From Proteus columbae (GTDB taxonomy: Bacteria; Pseudomonadota; Gammaproteobacteria; Enterobacterales; Enterobacteriaceae), in the NCBI RefSeq assembly GCF_002777965.1, contig NZ_NGVR01000026.1:52058-116057 (forward strand): a stretch of 64,000 nucleotides of DNA, given 5' to 3'. The notes beneath the pieces are model-generated. The model was not told the origin of the DNA. It was given only the letters and a program-made list of their open reading frames with translations, and ran no database searches. Both the position numbers and the translations under genes were made by a program. This document shows positions 42,282-54,250 of the stretch, piece after piece (positions within the stretch are counted from its first letter, which is position 1; every line of letters begins with the position of its first letter).

Positions 42282-45200
42282 TAAAAAAGTGGTTGAAATG
42301 GATTGCGCTAACACTCCTTATCATTATTTTGCTTACATTCGGTACTGTTGCTTGGATTTTGGGAACACAATCAGGTTTGCATTTCGCTATTAATAGCGCA
42401 GCTCGTTGGGTTCCTGGCTTAGTTATCAAAGATGTTAATGGTGGCTGGCAAGATCTACGTTTAACGGGTGTTGAATATCAAATGCCCGGAGTTGACGTGA
42501 ACGTGGGTGAATTATCATTAGGATTACGTTTAGCGTGCCTGACTGATAAACAAGTTTGTGTCGATACATTAGGTACACGAGATGTTGTTGTTAATGTTGA
42601 TACTAGTGCTTTCCCCCCTTCTGAAGAAACACCTCCTTCAGAGCCTTTAACAGAGCTTAATGCACCATTACCTATCTATTTAAATTCACTTTCATTAGAA
42701 AATACGCATGTGAAGATTGACGATATGGCGATCTCACTTGGTGAATTTAAAACAGGTGCACAGTGGGAAGGTCGTCAAGTTACATTAAATCCAACACTCA
42801 TTAATGATTTGCTGGTGGCATTACCAAAGACACCAGAAGAAGGAAGTGTTGAAGCAACGGCTCAAGATATAAAAGAAGTCGCAACTGCAAAACCTCAAAC
42901 TGAGCCGACAACACAAGAAGAAAAAGAACAAGCTTTAGCTGAGACAATTAAAGCGATTTTTGCTAAACCTCTGTTAGCTGATTTACCCGAAATTATTATT
43001 CCTGTTGATATCAATATTGAAGGAATTGAAGGTAAGCAATTACAGATTAGCGGCGACGCACCTGTTACGATTAACCAATTATCGTTTGAAGCAAAAACTC
43101 AAGGTAAGCAGGTTAATCTCACTAAATTAAATGTTGATACACCAGAAGGTGAAATTAATTTAAATGGGGGAATTACCCTAGATAAGCAGTGGCCTGTTAA
43201 TTTAGATGTGAATGCGACTATTCGTGATGTTGCAGGGTTTGAAGATTTTAAAGATCAAAAAGCGACACTTTCTTTACAAGGCGCATTACTTGAAGAGCTT
43301 AAATTAGCACTCTCTTTAACAGGAACGGTTACAGCAACTTTAGATGCTCAAGCTGAACTGGCAAAACCACACCTTCCATTAAAATTGACACTTGAAAGTC
43401 AGAAAGTTCGTTGGCCATTAACGGGTGATGTGCAGTATCAACTTAGTGATACTCGATTACGCTTGAATGGTCAGACAGATAACTATGATCTCTCATTACG
43501 CTCCGATATTGAAGGTCAAGAGATCCCGCCGGCAAAATTAATGCTGGATGCAAAAGGGAATGAAGAGAAAATAGAACTGACGCGTTTACGTTTAGCTGCT
43601 TTGCAAGGTCATGCCGATATTACGGGTGTTGCTGATTGGAGTAAGGCAATTAGCTGGAATGCATTGCTTACTATTTCGGGAATTAATACGGCAAAACAGT
43701 ACCCTGATATGCCGGCGAAATTAGATGGACGCATTGCAACAACAGGTAGTCTATATGGCGGAAGTTGGCAATTACGTGTTCCTGAAATTACCTTAGACGG
43801 CAATATCAAAAACAATCTTATCAAAGCGAGAGGTAATGCTTATGGTAATGATTCTGGCCAATGGAATATCCCTCAGTTAAAACTTATTCTGGGTAAGAAT
43901 AACCTCGATATTGAAGGGCATTTAGGTGATAAATGGGCATTAGATGCCAATATTAATGCACCAGGATTAAATGGTTTAGTGCCTGGATTAGCTGGAGTCA
44001 TTAAAGGTAAGGTTAATATTCGTGGTGATATTAATACGCCTAAGATTATCGCTGATATCAATGCTCATGGTATTAAATGGCAAGATCAAGTCAGTGTTGA
44101 ATCCATCACTATTAAAGGTGATGTTCAATCGGACAAAGAAATTGGTGGCAAGTTAGCGATTACTGCTCGTCAGCTAAAACAAGCTGATTTAGTTATTCGT
44201 AATTTAACGCTGGATGTTGCAGGTACAGAAAAACAGCATAAACTAACGTTAAAAATGGAAGGTGAGCCTGTTTCTGGTGGACTGACATTAGCGGGTTCAT
44301 TCGATAAAGAAAAACAGCAATGGAAAGGAACGCTAAATAATACGGCATTTGATACTCCTGTGGGTGAATGGCGTTTAAATAAAGCCATGGCGTTGAATTT
44401 GTTGGCGGAAAAGCAAGAAGTCACCATTGGTTCTCATTGTTGGATAAACCCAAATGCACAAGTTTGTGTTCCTAAAGCGATAACGGTGGGTGAAAGTGGA
44501 TCTGCGGCAATTACATTGACACGTTTTGATCTGGCCATGATCAAACCTTTCTTACCACCAGAGACTTCTGTTCGTGGTGTATTTACTGGCGATGCGACGG
44601 CAACTTGGAATTCAAAAGGGGGATTACCGAAAGCATCTGTTAATCTTAAAGGGCAAGGTGTTGCGGTAAAACAGAATATTGAAGGAACAATATTACCTGT
44701 TGATTTCGATGCCATTACCTTAAATGCGGGTGTGAATAAGGGTAAAGCAACATTACAATGGCTGATTAGCATTGCAGGTAACGGTGATTTTAAAGGTAAT
44801 GTACAGGTTGCGGATCTTGAGAAAAAACGTCAACTATCAGGTACGGTGGATATCGATAATCTGACATTAGATTTAATCAAACCGTTCTTAGGTAAAGGTG
44901 AAATTGCTCAAGGTCGTGTCGGTGCGCAATTACGTTTAGGTGGAAATGCTCAATCTCCACTGTTATTTGGTCAATTTGGTATTAACCAATTAAAAGTGGT
45001 TGGACATTGGATCCCGTTTGATATTACGAAAGGGAACGTTGATGTTCAATTCAATGGTGCGACGTCTGATTTAAGCGGTAGAATCGAAACCCCTGAAGGT
45101 TACTTAAATCTCACCGGTAATGCCGATTGGCGTAAGTTAGATTCATGGCACGCAGTAGTAGCAGCAAATGGCAACAAGTTACGTGTTGCATTACCTCCGA

Positions 45201-46105
45201 TGGTACGTATCGATGTTAATCCTGATTTAGTGTTTGAGGCTCGCCCACATTTGCTGAAACTAGATGGACGCATTGATATTCCTTGGGCACGTATCGTTGT
45301 TCAAGACTTACCAGAATCTGCGGTATCGGCTTCTTCTGATGAAGTGATGTTGGATAAAAACTTACAGCCAATTGCACCAAAAGAGACATCGATTCCAATT
45401 CAAAGTAATTTAGCGATTAATATTGGCAATGATGTGACACTGGACGCATTTGGGCTTAAAGCTAGATTGACGGGAGCACTCAAAGTCAATCAGAATAAAC
45501 AAGGACTAGGTTTAAATGGCCAAATAGATATTCCAAAAGGTGAATTCAAAGCTTATGGGCAAGATCTGCAAGTCCGTAAGGGGCAAATCTTGTTCTCAGG
45601 GCCAGTCGATCAACCTTACTTAAATATTGAAGCTATTCGTAATCCTGAAAATACGGCAAATAATGTAATTGCGGGTGTCAGGGTGACAGGGCTTGCAGAT
45701 AAACCTAAAGTTGAAATTTTCTCTGAACCTGCGTTTACACAGCAAGAAGCGTTATCCTACTTGCTAAGAGGTGAAGGGTTAGATAAAAGTGGTGATGCGG
45801 ATTCATCACAAATGACGGCAATGCTGATAGGATTGGGTGTTGGTCAAAGTGGTCAGCTTGTAGGGCGCATTGGTGAAACCTTTGGTGTTTCGGATTTAGC
45901 GCTTGATACGCAAGGTGTGGGGGATAACTCACAAGTTGTGGTCAGCGGTAAGATCACAAACGATCTACAAGTGAAGTATGGAGTGGGTATATTTGATTCG
46001 CTAGCGACGTTAACCTTACGTTATCGCTTGATGCCCAGGTTGTATTTACAAGCAGTGTCTGGTATGAATCAGGCAATAGATCTGCTTTATCAATTTGAGT
46101 TTTAA
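42278..46105 (+). CDS. tamB: Translocation and assembly module inner membrane protein TamB
   Basis: A 1275-residue AsmA-like bridge protein. It has one N-terminal membrane anchor (about 7-27), a very long beta-rich periplasmic region forming a hydrophobic groove, and the DUF490 domain in the last 350 residues. TamB links the inner membrane to TamA and also contributes to phospholipid transport to the outer membrane, redundantly with YhdP and YdbH in E. coli. A Glu/Thr/Pro-rich insert lies near residues 180-225. It is slightly longer than E. coli TamB (1259). Confidence 0.95.
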   Translation: MIKKWLKWIALTLLIIILLTFGTVAWILGTQSGLHFAINSAARWVPGLVIKDVNGGWQDLRLTGVEYQMPGVDVNVGELSLGLRLACLTDKQVCVDTLGTRDVVVNVDTSAFPPSEETPPSEPLTELNAPLPIYLNSLSLENTHVKIDDMAISLGEFKTGAQWEGRQVTLNPTLINDLLVALPKTPEEGSVEATAQDIKEVATAKPQTEPTTQEEKEQALAETIKAIFAKPLLADLPEIIIPVDINIEGIEGKQLQISGDAPVTINQLSFEAKTQGKQVNLTKLNVDTPEGEINLNGGITLDKQWPVNLDVNATIRDVAGFEDFKDQKATLSLQGALLEELKLALSLTGTVTATLDAQAELAKPHLPLKLTLESQKVRWPLTGDVQYQLSDTRLRLNGQTDNYDLSLRSDIEGQEIPPAKLMLDAKGNEEKIELTRLRLAALQGHADITGVADWSKAISWNALLTISGINTAKQYPDMPAKLDGRIATTGSLYGGSWQLRVPEITLDGNIKNNLIKARGNAYGNDSGQWNIPQLKLILGKNNLDIEGHLGDKWALDANINAPGLNGLVPGLAGVIKGKVNIRGDINTPKIIADINAHGIKWQDQVSVESITIKGDVQSDKEIGGKLAITARQLKQADLVIRNLTLDVAGTEKQHKLTLKMEGEPVSGGLTLAGSFDKEKQQWKGTLNNTAFDTPVGEWRLNKAMALNLLAEKQEVTIGSHCWINPNAQVCVPKAITVGESGSAAITLTRFDLAMIKPFLPPETSVRGVFTGDATATWNSKGGLPKASVNLKGQGVAVKQNIEGTILPVDFDAITLNAGVNKGKATLQWLISIAGNGDFKGNVQVADLEKKRQLSGTVDIDNLTLDLIKPFLGKGEIAQGRVGAQLRLGGNAQSPLLFGQFGINQLKVVGHWIPFDITKGNVDVQFNGATSDLSGRIETPEGYLNLTGNADWRKLDSWHAVVAANGNKLRVALPPMVRIDVNPDLVFEARPHLLKLDGRIDIPWARIVVQDLPESAVSASSDEVMLDKNLQPIAPKETSIPIQSNLAINIGNDVTLDAFGLKARLTGALKVNQNKQGLGLNGQIDIPKGEFKAYGQDLQVRKGQILFSGPVDQPYLNIEAIRNPENTANNVIAGVRVTGLADKPKVEIFSEPAFTQQEALSYLLRGEGLDKSGDADSSQMTAMLIGLGVGQSGQLVGRIGETFGVSDLALDTQGVGDNSQVVVSGKITNDLQVKYGVGIFDSLATLTLRYRLMPRLYLQAVSGMNQAIDLLYQFEF

Positions 46106-46110
46106 ATTAT

Positions 46111-46458
46111 ATGCGAATTATTGTTTATGGTAGTTTACGGCAAAACCAAGGTAACCATCACTGGATGACCTATGCACAGCTTTTGGGTGAGCATAAATTA
46201 GTGGGATATAAACTCTATGATCTAGGGTTTTACCCCGCGGTTATTGAAGGTGAAGGTGAAATAGAGTGCGAAGTCTATCGGATAACGCCTTCTATCTTGA
46301 CAGAGCTTGATGAGTTGAAAAAGAACGATCAAGATTACAAGCGTCAACTGATTTCAACACCTTATGGTAGTGCTTGGATCTATCTTTATCAAAAGCCTGT
46401 TGATGGTTTACGTGAAATAAAATGTGGTGACTGGCTAAAACGTCACGAAGAAGAGTAA
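46111..46458 (+). CDS. ytfP: Gamma-glutamylcyclotransferase-like protein YtfP
   Basis: A 115-residue GGCT/AIG2-like protein. The N-terminal substrate-loop motif VYGSLRQNQGNH and the conserved central Glu (LTELDELKKND) fit the fold. The substrate in bacteria is not known. Starts 5 nt after tamB, as in E. coli, and ends in a strong terminator. Confidence 0.93.
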   Translation: MRIIVYGSLRQNQGNHHWMTYAQLLGEHKLVGYKLYDLGFYPAVIEGEGEIECEVYRITPSILTELDELKKNDQDYKRQLISTPYGSAWIYLYQKPVDGLREIKCGDWLKRHEEE

Positions 46459-46496
46459 TAGGTTAAATAATTGACCTTTTACAGACAGAAGTTTGA

Positions 46497-46529
46497 AAAC
46501 GGCTCGATAGTAATATCGAGCCGTTTTTA
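46497..46529. terminator. Bidirectional terminator between ytfP and the sulfatase
   Basis: A 13-bp perfect stem, AACGGCTCGATA with its complement, 4-5-nt loop, A-run before and T-run after. Confidence 0.92.
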
Positions 46530-46548
46530 TATGAGAAATAACTAATGT

Positions 46549-48177
46549 TTATTTTTCACAAACATAAGAGAGACGCGCTTCTTTATAGAGATCCAGTCGC
46601 ATTCGTCTTGCTTTTTCTATTTCACTTTCAGCCAATAATGGTCTAATTTTTTTCTGATAAATTTGGATACTGGTTTCACCAGTATGGTGTTGATATCCTA
46701 CTGCATGGCTACGCCATTTTTTATTAATAATCACTTCTTGAACATAAAAAGGATCCGAATTGTTTCGGATCTCATTGTCTAATTTGAGCCGTAACTCTTT
46801 TTTTATTTGTTGATAATCAGGATGGTGACTGAGGTTTTGGGTTTCGCCACGGTCATTGACCATATCGTAGAGTTCTTCTTCTTCATCTTCTTTGTAAATA
46901 ATATATTTAAAGTTCTCTGTTCTTAACATTCTTGCTGGTTGAACATCGACATTTCGGTCAGTATTCCAGTGGCAAATAACACTCTCTCTCCATTCGTTTA
47001 CTTTCTCTCCTGTTAATAATGGGTATAAAGAGCGACCATAAATATTTTTAGGGTAGTCAATTCCAATATAATCACAGAGAGTCGGTAATAAATCACAAAG
47101 GGATGTTAATTCATTCTTTAAAGCACCAGATTGAATACCCGGCCCTGAAAATGCAAAAGGCACGTTTGTCGATTCTTCATAAAACCAGTTCATTTTTGCA
47201 ACTAGTCGGTGTGCTCCCATTGCATCACCATGGTCAGAGAAGAAGACAACGAGCGTATCTTCCCAATACCCACTCTTTTTTAATGCGTTGATAACTTGCC
47301 CAATATAACTGTCTACCAATTCAGTAAAGTAGTAATAGGCTTTGAGATATTGCTGGAAGTTTTTCTCATTCCATTTTCCGGATTGCATAACCCTATTATG
47401 TGTACAGCAAGCATATTGAATTGCTTTAGGTCTATTTTTAAGGTCATCAGCGGTGTCAAAGTTATCAAGTAACGGTGGCAACTGCCCGATGTTTTCGATG
47501 TCACCATGTTCACCTGCAAAGTTTCCTGTCCATCCATTTATATTGTGAGGATTGTTAAATTCAACGGCTAATAAAAACGGTTTTTTCTCCTCTCTTTTGG
47601 GGAGTGCATTGATATATTTCAGACTCTCTTCTAAACAATACACATCTTCTTTTGTATCATAATCGACTGGAAAAGCAGGGTGAGCATTAAATTCTTTTTC
47701 TATTTGAGGTGCACAATCAAATCCTTCTAATGAGCCATAATCATGCTGTTTTCCAAAATGTTTACACTCATATCCTGCTTGTGAAAATAACGTTCCTAAT
47801 GTGGACATTGTTTCTGGTATGTTTGGGCTGTCATTGGAAATAATGCCGGTTTGGTGTGGTAATTTTCCAGTCCAAAAACAAGCTCTTGAGGGAGCACATA
47901 AGGGATAAGCACAATAAGCATTATGGAAACTTGTGCCTGTATTTAAAATCGAGTCGATAACGGGCGTTTTTACCTCTTTATTGCCATAAGCAGAGATACC
48001 CCGTTTTGCTAATTGGTCCGCTGTAATAATTAAGATGTTCTTCGGATTTTTAGGTGTATTTAATGTGGTTATACACTCTTTTGTTGATGGGGATAACGCT
48101 GACAATGGTGAAACCAATGATAGCCCCGTAGCACCCACGGCAGCACCTTTTAACAAATCTCGACGTGTTATAGACAT
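46549..48177 (-). CDS. Tat-exported type I sulfatase
   Basis: A 542-residue sulfatase. Residues 1-30 form a twin-arginine signal (TRRDLLKGAAVGATGLSLV). Cys94 in the CAPSR signature (YPLCAPSRACFWTGKLPHQTG) is the residue converted to formylglycine. Metal ligands are visible as Asp54-Gln55 (ITADQLA) and the Asp-His pair of FFSDHGDAMGAH. It would hydrolyse a sulfate ester outside the cytoplasm; the substrate cannot be read from sequence. AGAGG lies 5 nt before the ATG. It is inserted between ytfP and ppa, which are neighbours in E. coli, and no sulfatase-maturation gene lies in this window. Confidence 0.9.
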   Translation of the reverse strand: MSITRRDLLKGAAVGATGLSLVSPLSALSPSTKECITTLNTPKNPKNILIITADQLAKRGISAYGNKEVKTPVIDSILNTGTSFHNAYCAYPLCAPSRACFWTGKLPHQTGIISNDSPNIPETMSTLGTLFSQAGYECKHFGKQHDYGSLEGFDCAPQIEKEFNAHPAFPVDYDTKEDVYCLEESLKYINALPKREEKKPFLLAVEFNNPHNINGWTGNFAGEHGDIENIGQLPPLLDNFDTADDLKNRPKAIQYACCTHNRVMQSGKWNEKNFQQYLKAYYYFTELVDSYIGQVINALKKSGYWEDTLVVFFSDHGDAMGAHRLVAKMNWFYEESTNVPFAFSGPGIQSGALKNELTSLCDLLPTLCDYIGIDYPKNIYGRSLYPLLTGEKVNEWRESVICHWNTDRNVDVQPARMLRTENFKYIIYKEDEEEELYDMVNDRGETQNLSHHPDYQQIKKELRLKLDNEIRNNSDPFYVQEVIINKKWRSHAVGYQHHTGETSIQIYQKKIRPLLAESEIEKARRMRLDLYKEARLSYVCEK

Positions 48178-48501
48178 TTTAACCTCTCTTATTCATTAGA
48201 TATGGCAATAACATAGATTAAAAAATCTTCAATTTCTTTTGTCTCGATCACACGAAAGTAATAGAAAGATACTTTAAAAGTATTCGAAAGTTTATATTTG
48301 TGATGTAGAGAGAATAGTTTATTTATGATGAATAAAAGAGAACATAAAAGTGAAAACAAGTAGGGAAGGAAGATCTCAATCTATAGGATTTAAAGATACC
48401 CTTTTGATATAAAATGAGTGGTTAAAAGGCAGAGAAATAAAAGGCAAATAAACCCAATGTAGGGTGTTATTTACCTTGTAATAGCTTGATTAACTCAAGA
48501 A
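48178..48501. other. Gene-free gap between sulfatase and ppa
   Basis: About 320 nt, AT-rich. It must hold the sulfatase promoter, but I see no clear -35/-10 pair. At 48437-48474 a hairpin (AAATAA-CCC with GGG-TTATTT) with T-rich minus-strand flank probably terminates ppa. Confidence 0.5.
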
Positions 48502-49029
48502 TTATTTTTTAGCGCGTTCGAAAGAAGATAGAATTTCGGCTTTAGCCACTTCTACGCCTTCCCAACCGTCAACTTTAACCCATTTGCCCGCTTCTAAATC
48601 TTTGTAATGTTCAAAGAAGTGTTTGATCTGTGCTTTTAACAGTTCAGGCAGATCGTTCACATCTTTAATGTGATCGTATTCTTTGCTCAGTTTAGTATGT
48701 GGAACTGCAACCAGTTTCGCATCTTCACCTGATTCGTCAGTCATTTTCAGTACGCCAACAGGACGGCAACGAATAACTGAACCTGGTTGTAATGGATATG
48801 GAGTTGGAACCAGAACGTCTACTGGGTCACCATCTAAAGATAACGTGTTGTTGATGTAACCGTAGTTGCATGGGTAGAACATTGCAGTTGACATAAAACG
48901 GTCAACGAACAGTGCGCCACTTTCTTTATCAACTTCGTATTTGATAGGATCAGCGTTTGCAGGGATTTCAATAACAACATAGATATCTTCTGGTAGTTCT
49001 TTACCAGCAGGAACATGATTCAGGCTCAT
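48502..49029 (-). CDS. ppa: Inorganic pyrophosphatase
   Basis: A 175-residue family I soluble pyrophosphatase that drives biosynthetic reactions by removing PPi. It has the metal-binding signature [12 protein letters not shown] and the conserved YPCNYGYI segment. AGGA lies upstream of the ATG. Length equals E. coli Ppa within one residue. It precedes fbp in the same orientation, with a terminator between them. Confidence 0.97.
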   Translation of the reverse strand: MSLNHVPAGKELPEDIYVVIEIPANADPIKYEVDKESGALFVDRFMSTAMFYPCNYGYINNTLSLDGDPVDVLVPTPYPLQPGSVIRCRPVGVLKMTDESGEDAKLVAVPHTKLSKEYDHIKDVNDLPELLKAQIKHFFEHYKDLEAGKWVKVDGWEGVEVAKAEILSSFERAKK

Positions 49030-49171
49030 AAAAAATTTCCTATAAAAAAATTAATTTTACGTGGCCTTTAGTATAGCGAAAAGTTTTTAACAATACCCGT
49101 TTTTTGCCGAACATGTTGCGTTCTGCCGTAAAAATAAGCAGCAAATAAAAGAAAGAGCTATTTTCAAAGAT

Positions 49172-49203
49172 GAAAAAACCGGACGAATAAGAAGTCCGGT
49201 TTA
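49172..49203 (-). terminator. Terminator after fbp
   Basis: AAACCGGAC and GTCCGGTTT arms. On the minus strand six T follow the stem, in the right position to end fbp. Confidence 0.88.
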
Positions 49204-49227
49204 TCTATGTTAGGCTAAACGAATGGA

Positions 49228-50235
49228 TTATTCTTCGTCTGGATATTGCGCCATAAAGCTTTCAGCTTGTTCAACCATCGATTTAGTCCCTACAAAGAAA
49301 GGCATACGTTGGTGAAGCTCTTTTGGTTCGATATCAAGAATACGCTCTTTACCGTTACTTGCTTTACCGCCAGCTTGTTCGGCTAAGAACGCCATTGGAT
49401 TGCATTCATAGAGTAAACGTAATTTACCAGTAGGGTGGCTTGCAGTACTTGGGTAAATATAGATACCGCCCTTCAGTAAGTTGCGGTGAAAATCAGCAAC
49501 TAAAGAACCAATATAACGTGTGGTATAAGGGCGATTTGTTGCTGCATCTTGTTCTTGGCAATACTTAATGTATTTTTTTACACCTAATGGGAATTTGATG
49601 TAGTTACCTTCGTTGATTGAGTACATATTTCCTGTTGGTGGGAAATGTACGCTTTCATGAGATAAACAGAATACACCTAAAGATGGATCGTAAGTAAAGG
49701 CATGAACACCACAACCTGTTGTATAAACTAACATGGTTGATGAGCCATAAACGACATAGCCTGCGGCTACTTGACGATGACCTGGTTGTAAGAAGTCATC
49801 TAAAGTGACAGATTGACCAATAGGCGTAATACGGTGGTAAATAGAGAAAATTGTTCCGACGGAAACGTTTACATCAATATTCGACGAACCGTCTAAAGGA
49901 TCCATTAGTACAACATACTTAGCATTTTCAGCACGATCACCTTCAAAGATAACAATATCATCTTCTTCTTCTGATCCGATACCCGCAACTTCACCACGCG
50001 CTTTTAATGCAGCTTTTAGTTTCTCATTCGCGTAAAGATCCAGTTTCATCTGGGCTTCACCTTGAACATTAGAAACACCGTTAGTACCAAGAATATCGAC
50101 TAACCCTGCTTTGTTAATATCGCGGTGGATAATTTTAGCCCCAAGCTTAATTGCTGAAAGTAATGCAGTAAGTTCACCAGTTGCATGGGGAAAATCTTGT
50201 TGTTTCTCGACGATAAATTCGCCTAATGTTTTCAT
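49228..50235 (-). CDS. fbp: Fructose-1,6-bisphosphatase class I
   Basis: A 335-residue gluconeogenic phosphatase, normally inhibited by AMP. The metal-binding motif [12 protein letters not shown], upstream GSEEED and the NEGNY segment are conserved. The C-terminus carries the [16 protein letters not shown] active-site region. Divergent from mpl as in E. coli. Confidence 0.96.
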   Translation of the reverse strand: MKTLGEFIVEKQQDFPHATGELTALLSAIKLGAKIIHRDINKAGLVDILGTNGVSNVQGEAQMKLDLYANEKLKAALKARGEVAGIGSEEEDDIVIFEGDRAENAKYVVLMDPLDGSSNIDVNVSVGTIFSIYHRITPIGQSVTLDDFLQPGHRQVAAGYVVYGSSTMLVYTTGCGVHAFTYDPSLGVFCLSHESVHFPPTGNMYSINEGNYIKFPLGVKKYIKYCQEQDAATNRPYTTRYIGSLVADFHRNLLKGGIYIYPSTASHPTGKLRLLYECNPMAFLAEQAGGKASNGKERILDIEPKELHQRMPFFVGTKSMVEQAESFMAQYPDEE

Positions 50236-50399
50236 GACGCAGGTCCTGAATGTGAGTGGGTAAAGTAAAAAAGGAGGAAAAACTCCTTGGTGGTGGCAAG
50301 TTTAGCCAAAGAATCGGATGATTCAAAGGTTAATCCGTTTCTTATCTGCTTTTTGATCGTTAGAATAGTGACCAACTTCATGCTATTGGACAGAAATTC

Positions 50400-51779
50400 A
50401 TGCACATTCATATTCTTGGTATTTGTGGCACCTTTATGGGAAGTCTTGCCATTCTCGCTAGAGCGAAGGGACATAAAGTCACAGGCTCAGACGCTAATGT
50501 CTATCCACCCATGAGTACTTTATTAGAAAATCAGGGAATCGAACTGATTGAGGGATATGACCCAAAACAATTAGAACCTGCCCCTGACATGGTGATTATT
50601 GGTAATGCGATGACACGAGGAAATCCTTGTGTTGAAGCTGTACTTGAAAAAGGTTTGCCTTATACCTCAGGCCCTCAGTGGCTACATGATTATATTTTAC
50701 CTGAACGTTGGGTGTTAGCCGTTGCGGGAACCCATGGTAAAACAACAACAGCAGGTATGCTGGCTTGGGTTTTAGAAGATTGTGGCTATAAACCCGGTTT
50801 TTTAATTGGCGGTGTACCGGGTAATTTCCAAGTATCTGCACAGTTAGGTGAAAGCCCCTTCTTTGTGATTGAAGCCGATGAATATGACAGTGCTTTCTTC
50901 GATAAGCGTTCTAAATTTGTTCATTATTCTCCACGCACACTGATTTTAAATAACCTTGAATTCGATCACGCAGATATTTTTGATGATTTAGCGGCAATTC
51001 AAAAACAATTTCATCATTTAGTTCGTATCGTCCCAGGCACAGGAAAAATCATCATGCCTGATAACGATATGAATTTAAAACAGACCATTGGAATGGGATG
51101 TTGGAGTGAACAAGAATTCACGGGTGAAACTGGAGATTGGCAGACGAAAAAACTCAGTAATGACAGTAGTCATTTTGAGGTATTCCACAAAGGCGAACGC
51201 GTCGGAGAGGTGTGTTGGGGACTTTCTGGTGAACACAACATGCAAAATGGCTTAATGGCGATTGTTGCAGCGCACCATGTTGGTGTTTTACCTGCGGATG
51301 CTTGTGAAGCATTAGATAAGTTTATTAACGCGCGTCGTCGCTTAGAGCTACGTGGTGAGGTTAATCAAGTCAGTGTTTATGATGACTTTGCACATCATCC
51401 CACAGCGATTTTGGCAACGCTTGAAGCGTTACGTAGTAAAGTCGGTGGAACTGCTCGTATTATTGCCGTGTTAGAGCCTCGTTCAAATACCATGAAAATG
51501 GGAATTAGCAAGGATGATATCGCACCTGCATTAGGTCGTGCTGATGAAGTCTTCTTATTCCAGCCAGCTAATATTCAATGGCTAGTGAGTGATATTGCAG
51601 AGCATTGTGTACAACCAGCTCGCTGGAGTACAGATCTGGATACACTAGTCGATATGATTGCGAAAGAAGCTCAAGCGGGTGATCATATTTTGATTATGAG
51701 TAATGGTGGTTTTGGTGGTATTCATGAAAAGCTGCTCGCAAAATTAGCACAGCCTAAAGATCTTGATAGTCAGTATTAA
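50400..51779 (+). CDS. mpl: UDP-MurNAc:L-Ala-gamma-D-Glu-meso-DAP ligase Mpl
   Basis: A 459-residue Mur-ligase-family enzyme that attaches recycled cell-wall tripeptide to UDP-MurNAc. An N-terminal nucleotide-binding domain (MHIHILGICGTFMGSLA) is followed by the ATP loop AGTHGKTTTAGM (about 110) and the central and C-terminal domains with YDDFAHHPTAI. The CGTFMGSLA variant distinguishes Mpl from MurC. Followed by a strong terminator. Confidence 0.96.
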   Translation: MHIHILGICGTFMGSLAILARAKGHKVTGSDANVYPPMSTLLENQGIELIEGYDPKQLEPAPDMVIIGNAMTRGNPCVEAVLEKGLPYTSGPQWLHDYILPERWVLAVAGTHGKTTTAGMLAWVLEDCGYKPGFLIGGVPGNFQVSAQLGESPFFVIEADEYDSAFFDKRSKFVHYSPRTLILNNLEFDHADIFDDLAAIQKQFHHLVRIVPGTGKIIMPDNDMNLKQTIGMGCWSEQEFTGETGDWQTKKLSNDSSHFEVFHKGERVGEVCWGLSGEHNMQNGLMAIVAAHHVGVLPADACEALDKFINARRRLELRGEVNQVSVYDDFAHHPTAILATLEALRSKVGGTARIIAVLEPRSNTMKMGISKDDIAPALGRADEVFLFQPANIQWLVSDIAEHCVQPARWSTDLDTLVDMIAKEAQAGDHILIMSNGGFGGIHEKLLAKLAQPKDLDSQY

Positions 51780-51783
51780 AAAT

Positions 51784-51819
51784 AAATAAGCCACTGAAAA
51801 TTCAGTGGCTTATTTTTTT
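51784..51819. terminator. Bidirectional terminator between mpl and argR
   Basis: AATAAGCCACTGAA and TTCAGTGGCTTATT arms form a long stem with seven T after. It marks the junction between the 96-min-like and 73-min-like blocks. Confidence 0.92.
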
Positions 51820-51838
51820 GAAGCTGTAGAAAAGCCAA

Positions 51839-52312
<474 letters not shown>

Positions 52313-52357
52313 TCACCTTTAGTGAGTTATCAATAACCTGTGTATTATGCAGAGAAG

Positions 52358-52371
52358 TGAATTTTTATGCA
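52358..52371. promoter_or_regulatory. Putative ARG box upstream of argR
   Basis: TGAATTTTTATGCA differs from the 14-bp core TGAATWWWWATTCA at one base. It lies 49 nt upstream of the argR start, where autoregulation is expected. A second box at the usual 3-bp distance is not convincing. Confidence 0.5.
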
Positions 52372-52756
52372 ACATAAGACGAAGAAAGACGAGTGATAGC
52401 CTGCTCAAAATTGTAAAGCAGAATGTACTGCAAAAATATTTTATTTACGGCGTGTGAATGTGATAACTTAAGGAAAGTAAAATATTTGTTAAATAAATGA
52501 TAAGCTTAAAGGATTATCATAAGGATAATGGTGTACTTAACACTTTGCCATATTTATTGAAATTATTTATCAAAAGAGTGTCCACTATCTCATTAACAGA
52601 TAAGCAATTTGTTTAGAATAACCAAAGTATTTTTTTTCACTGAAAATGCCTTATTATGCAATATTGCTGTTAAATAATTGTTTTTTAAAAGGCGAATTGC
52701 GTAATAGTGAGTATCTCGAAGGCGTTCCACTATCTCGTAAACTAAGGAGTATCAGA
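52372..52756. other. argR-mdh intergenic region
   Basis: About 385 nt, AT-rich. TGTGA at 52459-52463 may be half of a CRP site, but the other half is absent. The mdh frame stays open 37 codons upstream to 52646. I see no reason to think this leader is translated. Confidence 0.4.
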
Positions 52757-53695
52757 ATGAAAGTAGCAGTTCTCGGTGCAGCAGGTGGTATTGGTCAGGC
52801 ACTGGCACTTCTTCTTAAAAATCAGCTTCCAGCTGGTAGTGAACTCTCTTTATATGATATCGCTCCCGTTACACCGGGTGTCGCAGCTGACTTAAGCCAT
52901 ATCCCGACTCAAGTTACTGTAAAAGGTTTTGCGGGTGAAGATCCTTCTCCTGCGCTAAAAGGCGCGGATGTTGTCCTGATTTCTGCGGGTGTAGCTCGTA
53001 AACCAGGCATGGATCGTTCAGATCTTTTCAATGTTAACGCAGGTATCGTGCGTAACTTAATTGAAAAGGTTGCACAAAATTGCCCTAAAGCACTTATCGG
53101 TATCATTACTAACCCAGTGAATACAACCGTTGCTATCGCAGCAGAAGTGCTTAAGAAAGCAGGCGTTTACGATAAAAAACGTCTTTTCGGTATCACCACT
53201 CTGGACATCATTCGCGCCAATACCTTTGTTGCAGAACTAAAAGGTAAAGATCCACAAAAAACTAACGTTCCTGTGATTGGTGGGCACTCAGGTGTGACTA
53301 TTCTTCCTCTATTATCCCAAGTTGACGGCGTTTCATTTACCGATGATGAAGTTGTAGCATTGACTAAACGTATTCAAAACGCGGGTACAGAGGTTGTTGA
53401 AGCAAAAGCGGGTGGCGGATCAGCAACATTATCTATGGGTCAAGCAGCCGCTCGTTTTGGTCTTTCATTAATTCGCGCCCTAAATGGCGAGAAAAATGTT
53501 ATTGAATGTACCTATACTGAAGGCGACGGAGAATATGCCCGTTTCTTTGCACAACCTATTCTTTTAGGTAAAAACGGTGTAGAGGAATATTTATCTGTTG
53601 GTAAATTAAGTGATTTTGAAAAGCAATCTCTAAATGGTATGTTAGATGTATTGAAAAAAGATATAATTCTTGGTGAAGAATTTATTAATAAATAA
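52757..53695 (+). CDS. mdh: Malate dehydrogenase
   Basis: A 312-residue NAD-dependent TCA-cycle enzyme. The Rossmann motif is [17 protein letters not shown] (residues 4-20), followed by [25 protein letters not shown] and the catalytic His in GGHSG. The start is the ATG at 52757, which follows TAAGGAGT at 6-7 nt. The resulting length equals E. coli Mdh, so the longer open frame is rejected. Strong codon bias. Confidence 0.97.
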   Translation: MKVAVLGAAGGIGQALALLLKNQLPAGSELSLYDIAPVTPGVAADLSHIPTQVTVKGFAGEDPSPALKGADVVLISAGVARKPGMDRSDLFNVNAGIVRNLIEKVAQNCPKALIGIITNPVNTTVAIAAEVLKKAGVYDKKRLFGITTLDIIRANTFVAELKGKDPQKTNVPVIGGHSGVTILPLLSQVDGVSFTDDEVVALTKRIQNAGTEVVEAKAGGGSATLSMGQAAARFGLSLIRALNGEKNVIECTYTEGDGEYARFFAQPILLGKNGVEEYLSVGKLSDFEKQSLNGMLDVLKKDIILGEEFINK

Positions 53696-53736
53696 AGAAA
53701 TACTTTTTTTGCTATAAAAATAATGCAAATTTAAAT

Positions 53737-53770
53737 AAAAACCGCTGGTACTATATCAGCGGTTTTTTTT
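53737..53770 (+). terminator. Terminator after mdh
   Basis: AAAACCGCTG and CAGCGGTTTT arms with 9-nt loop and eight T. A near match also on the minus strand for sfsB. Confidence 0.9.
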
Positions 53771-53797
53771 ATTAATTATAATGTATGTAATTATTAG

Positions 53798-54064
53798 TTA
53801 ATTATTAGTTTTGGTACGAATCTTTCGTTCAAGTAATTCTCCTGTTTCAGGATGGAAATAACGGCTAGGCCAAATTTCACTAGGAGCGACACCAAGATAA
53901 TCAGCAATGATTTTCTCTCCTTTAGGCCACGGGCGTGACAGTGCATTAGCGAGAGTTGAAGAGCTTAACCCTGCTTGGCGAGAGATGGCAGCAAGTGTTG
54001 TTCCTCGTTTTCTAAGTGCGGCAATAATATCGGCAGGATGCCAATCAGATTTCCTTGAAATCAT
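53798..54064 (-). CDS. sfsB: Ner-like DNA-binding protein SfsB (Nlp)
   Basis: An 88-residue winged/HTH protein of the Mu Ner family. WHPADIIAALRKRGTTLAAISRQAGLSSSTLANALSRPWPKGE contains the helix-turn-helix, and the tail YLGVAPSEIWPSRYF is typical of E. coli SfsB (Nlp), a positive regulator that can stimulate maltose genes. Its location next to ispB agrees with E. coli, though murA is not beside it here. AAGGA lies 5 nt before the ATG. Confidence 0.9.
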   Translation of the reverse strand: MISRKSDWHPADIIAALRKRGTTLAAISRQAGLSSSTLANALSRPWPKGEKIIADYLGVAPSEIWPSRYFHPETGELLERKIRTKTNN

Positions 54065-54250
54065 TTTTAATCCTTTTTCTATAAAATTGATTGCTGTGTT
54101 AGTGGTATAAATAACAGTTTATTAGAAATGTCCTAAAGCATTTAAACTGATTATTTAGAAAATAAAATAACATTATTTTTCTAAAAAGATTTCTGATTTT
54201 TTTCTTAATAATTTCTTTTTTGAAGTTGATAACAATTTTAGAGAAACATA

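Noticed and set aside
52646..52756. A 37-codon N-terminal extension of malate dehydrogenase
   Set aside because: The ATG at 52757 has a strong ribosome binding site and gives the family length; the upstream codons look like untranslated leader.
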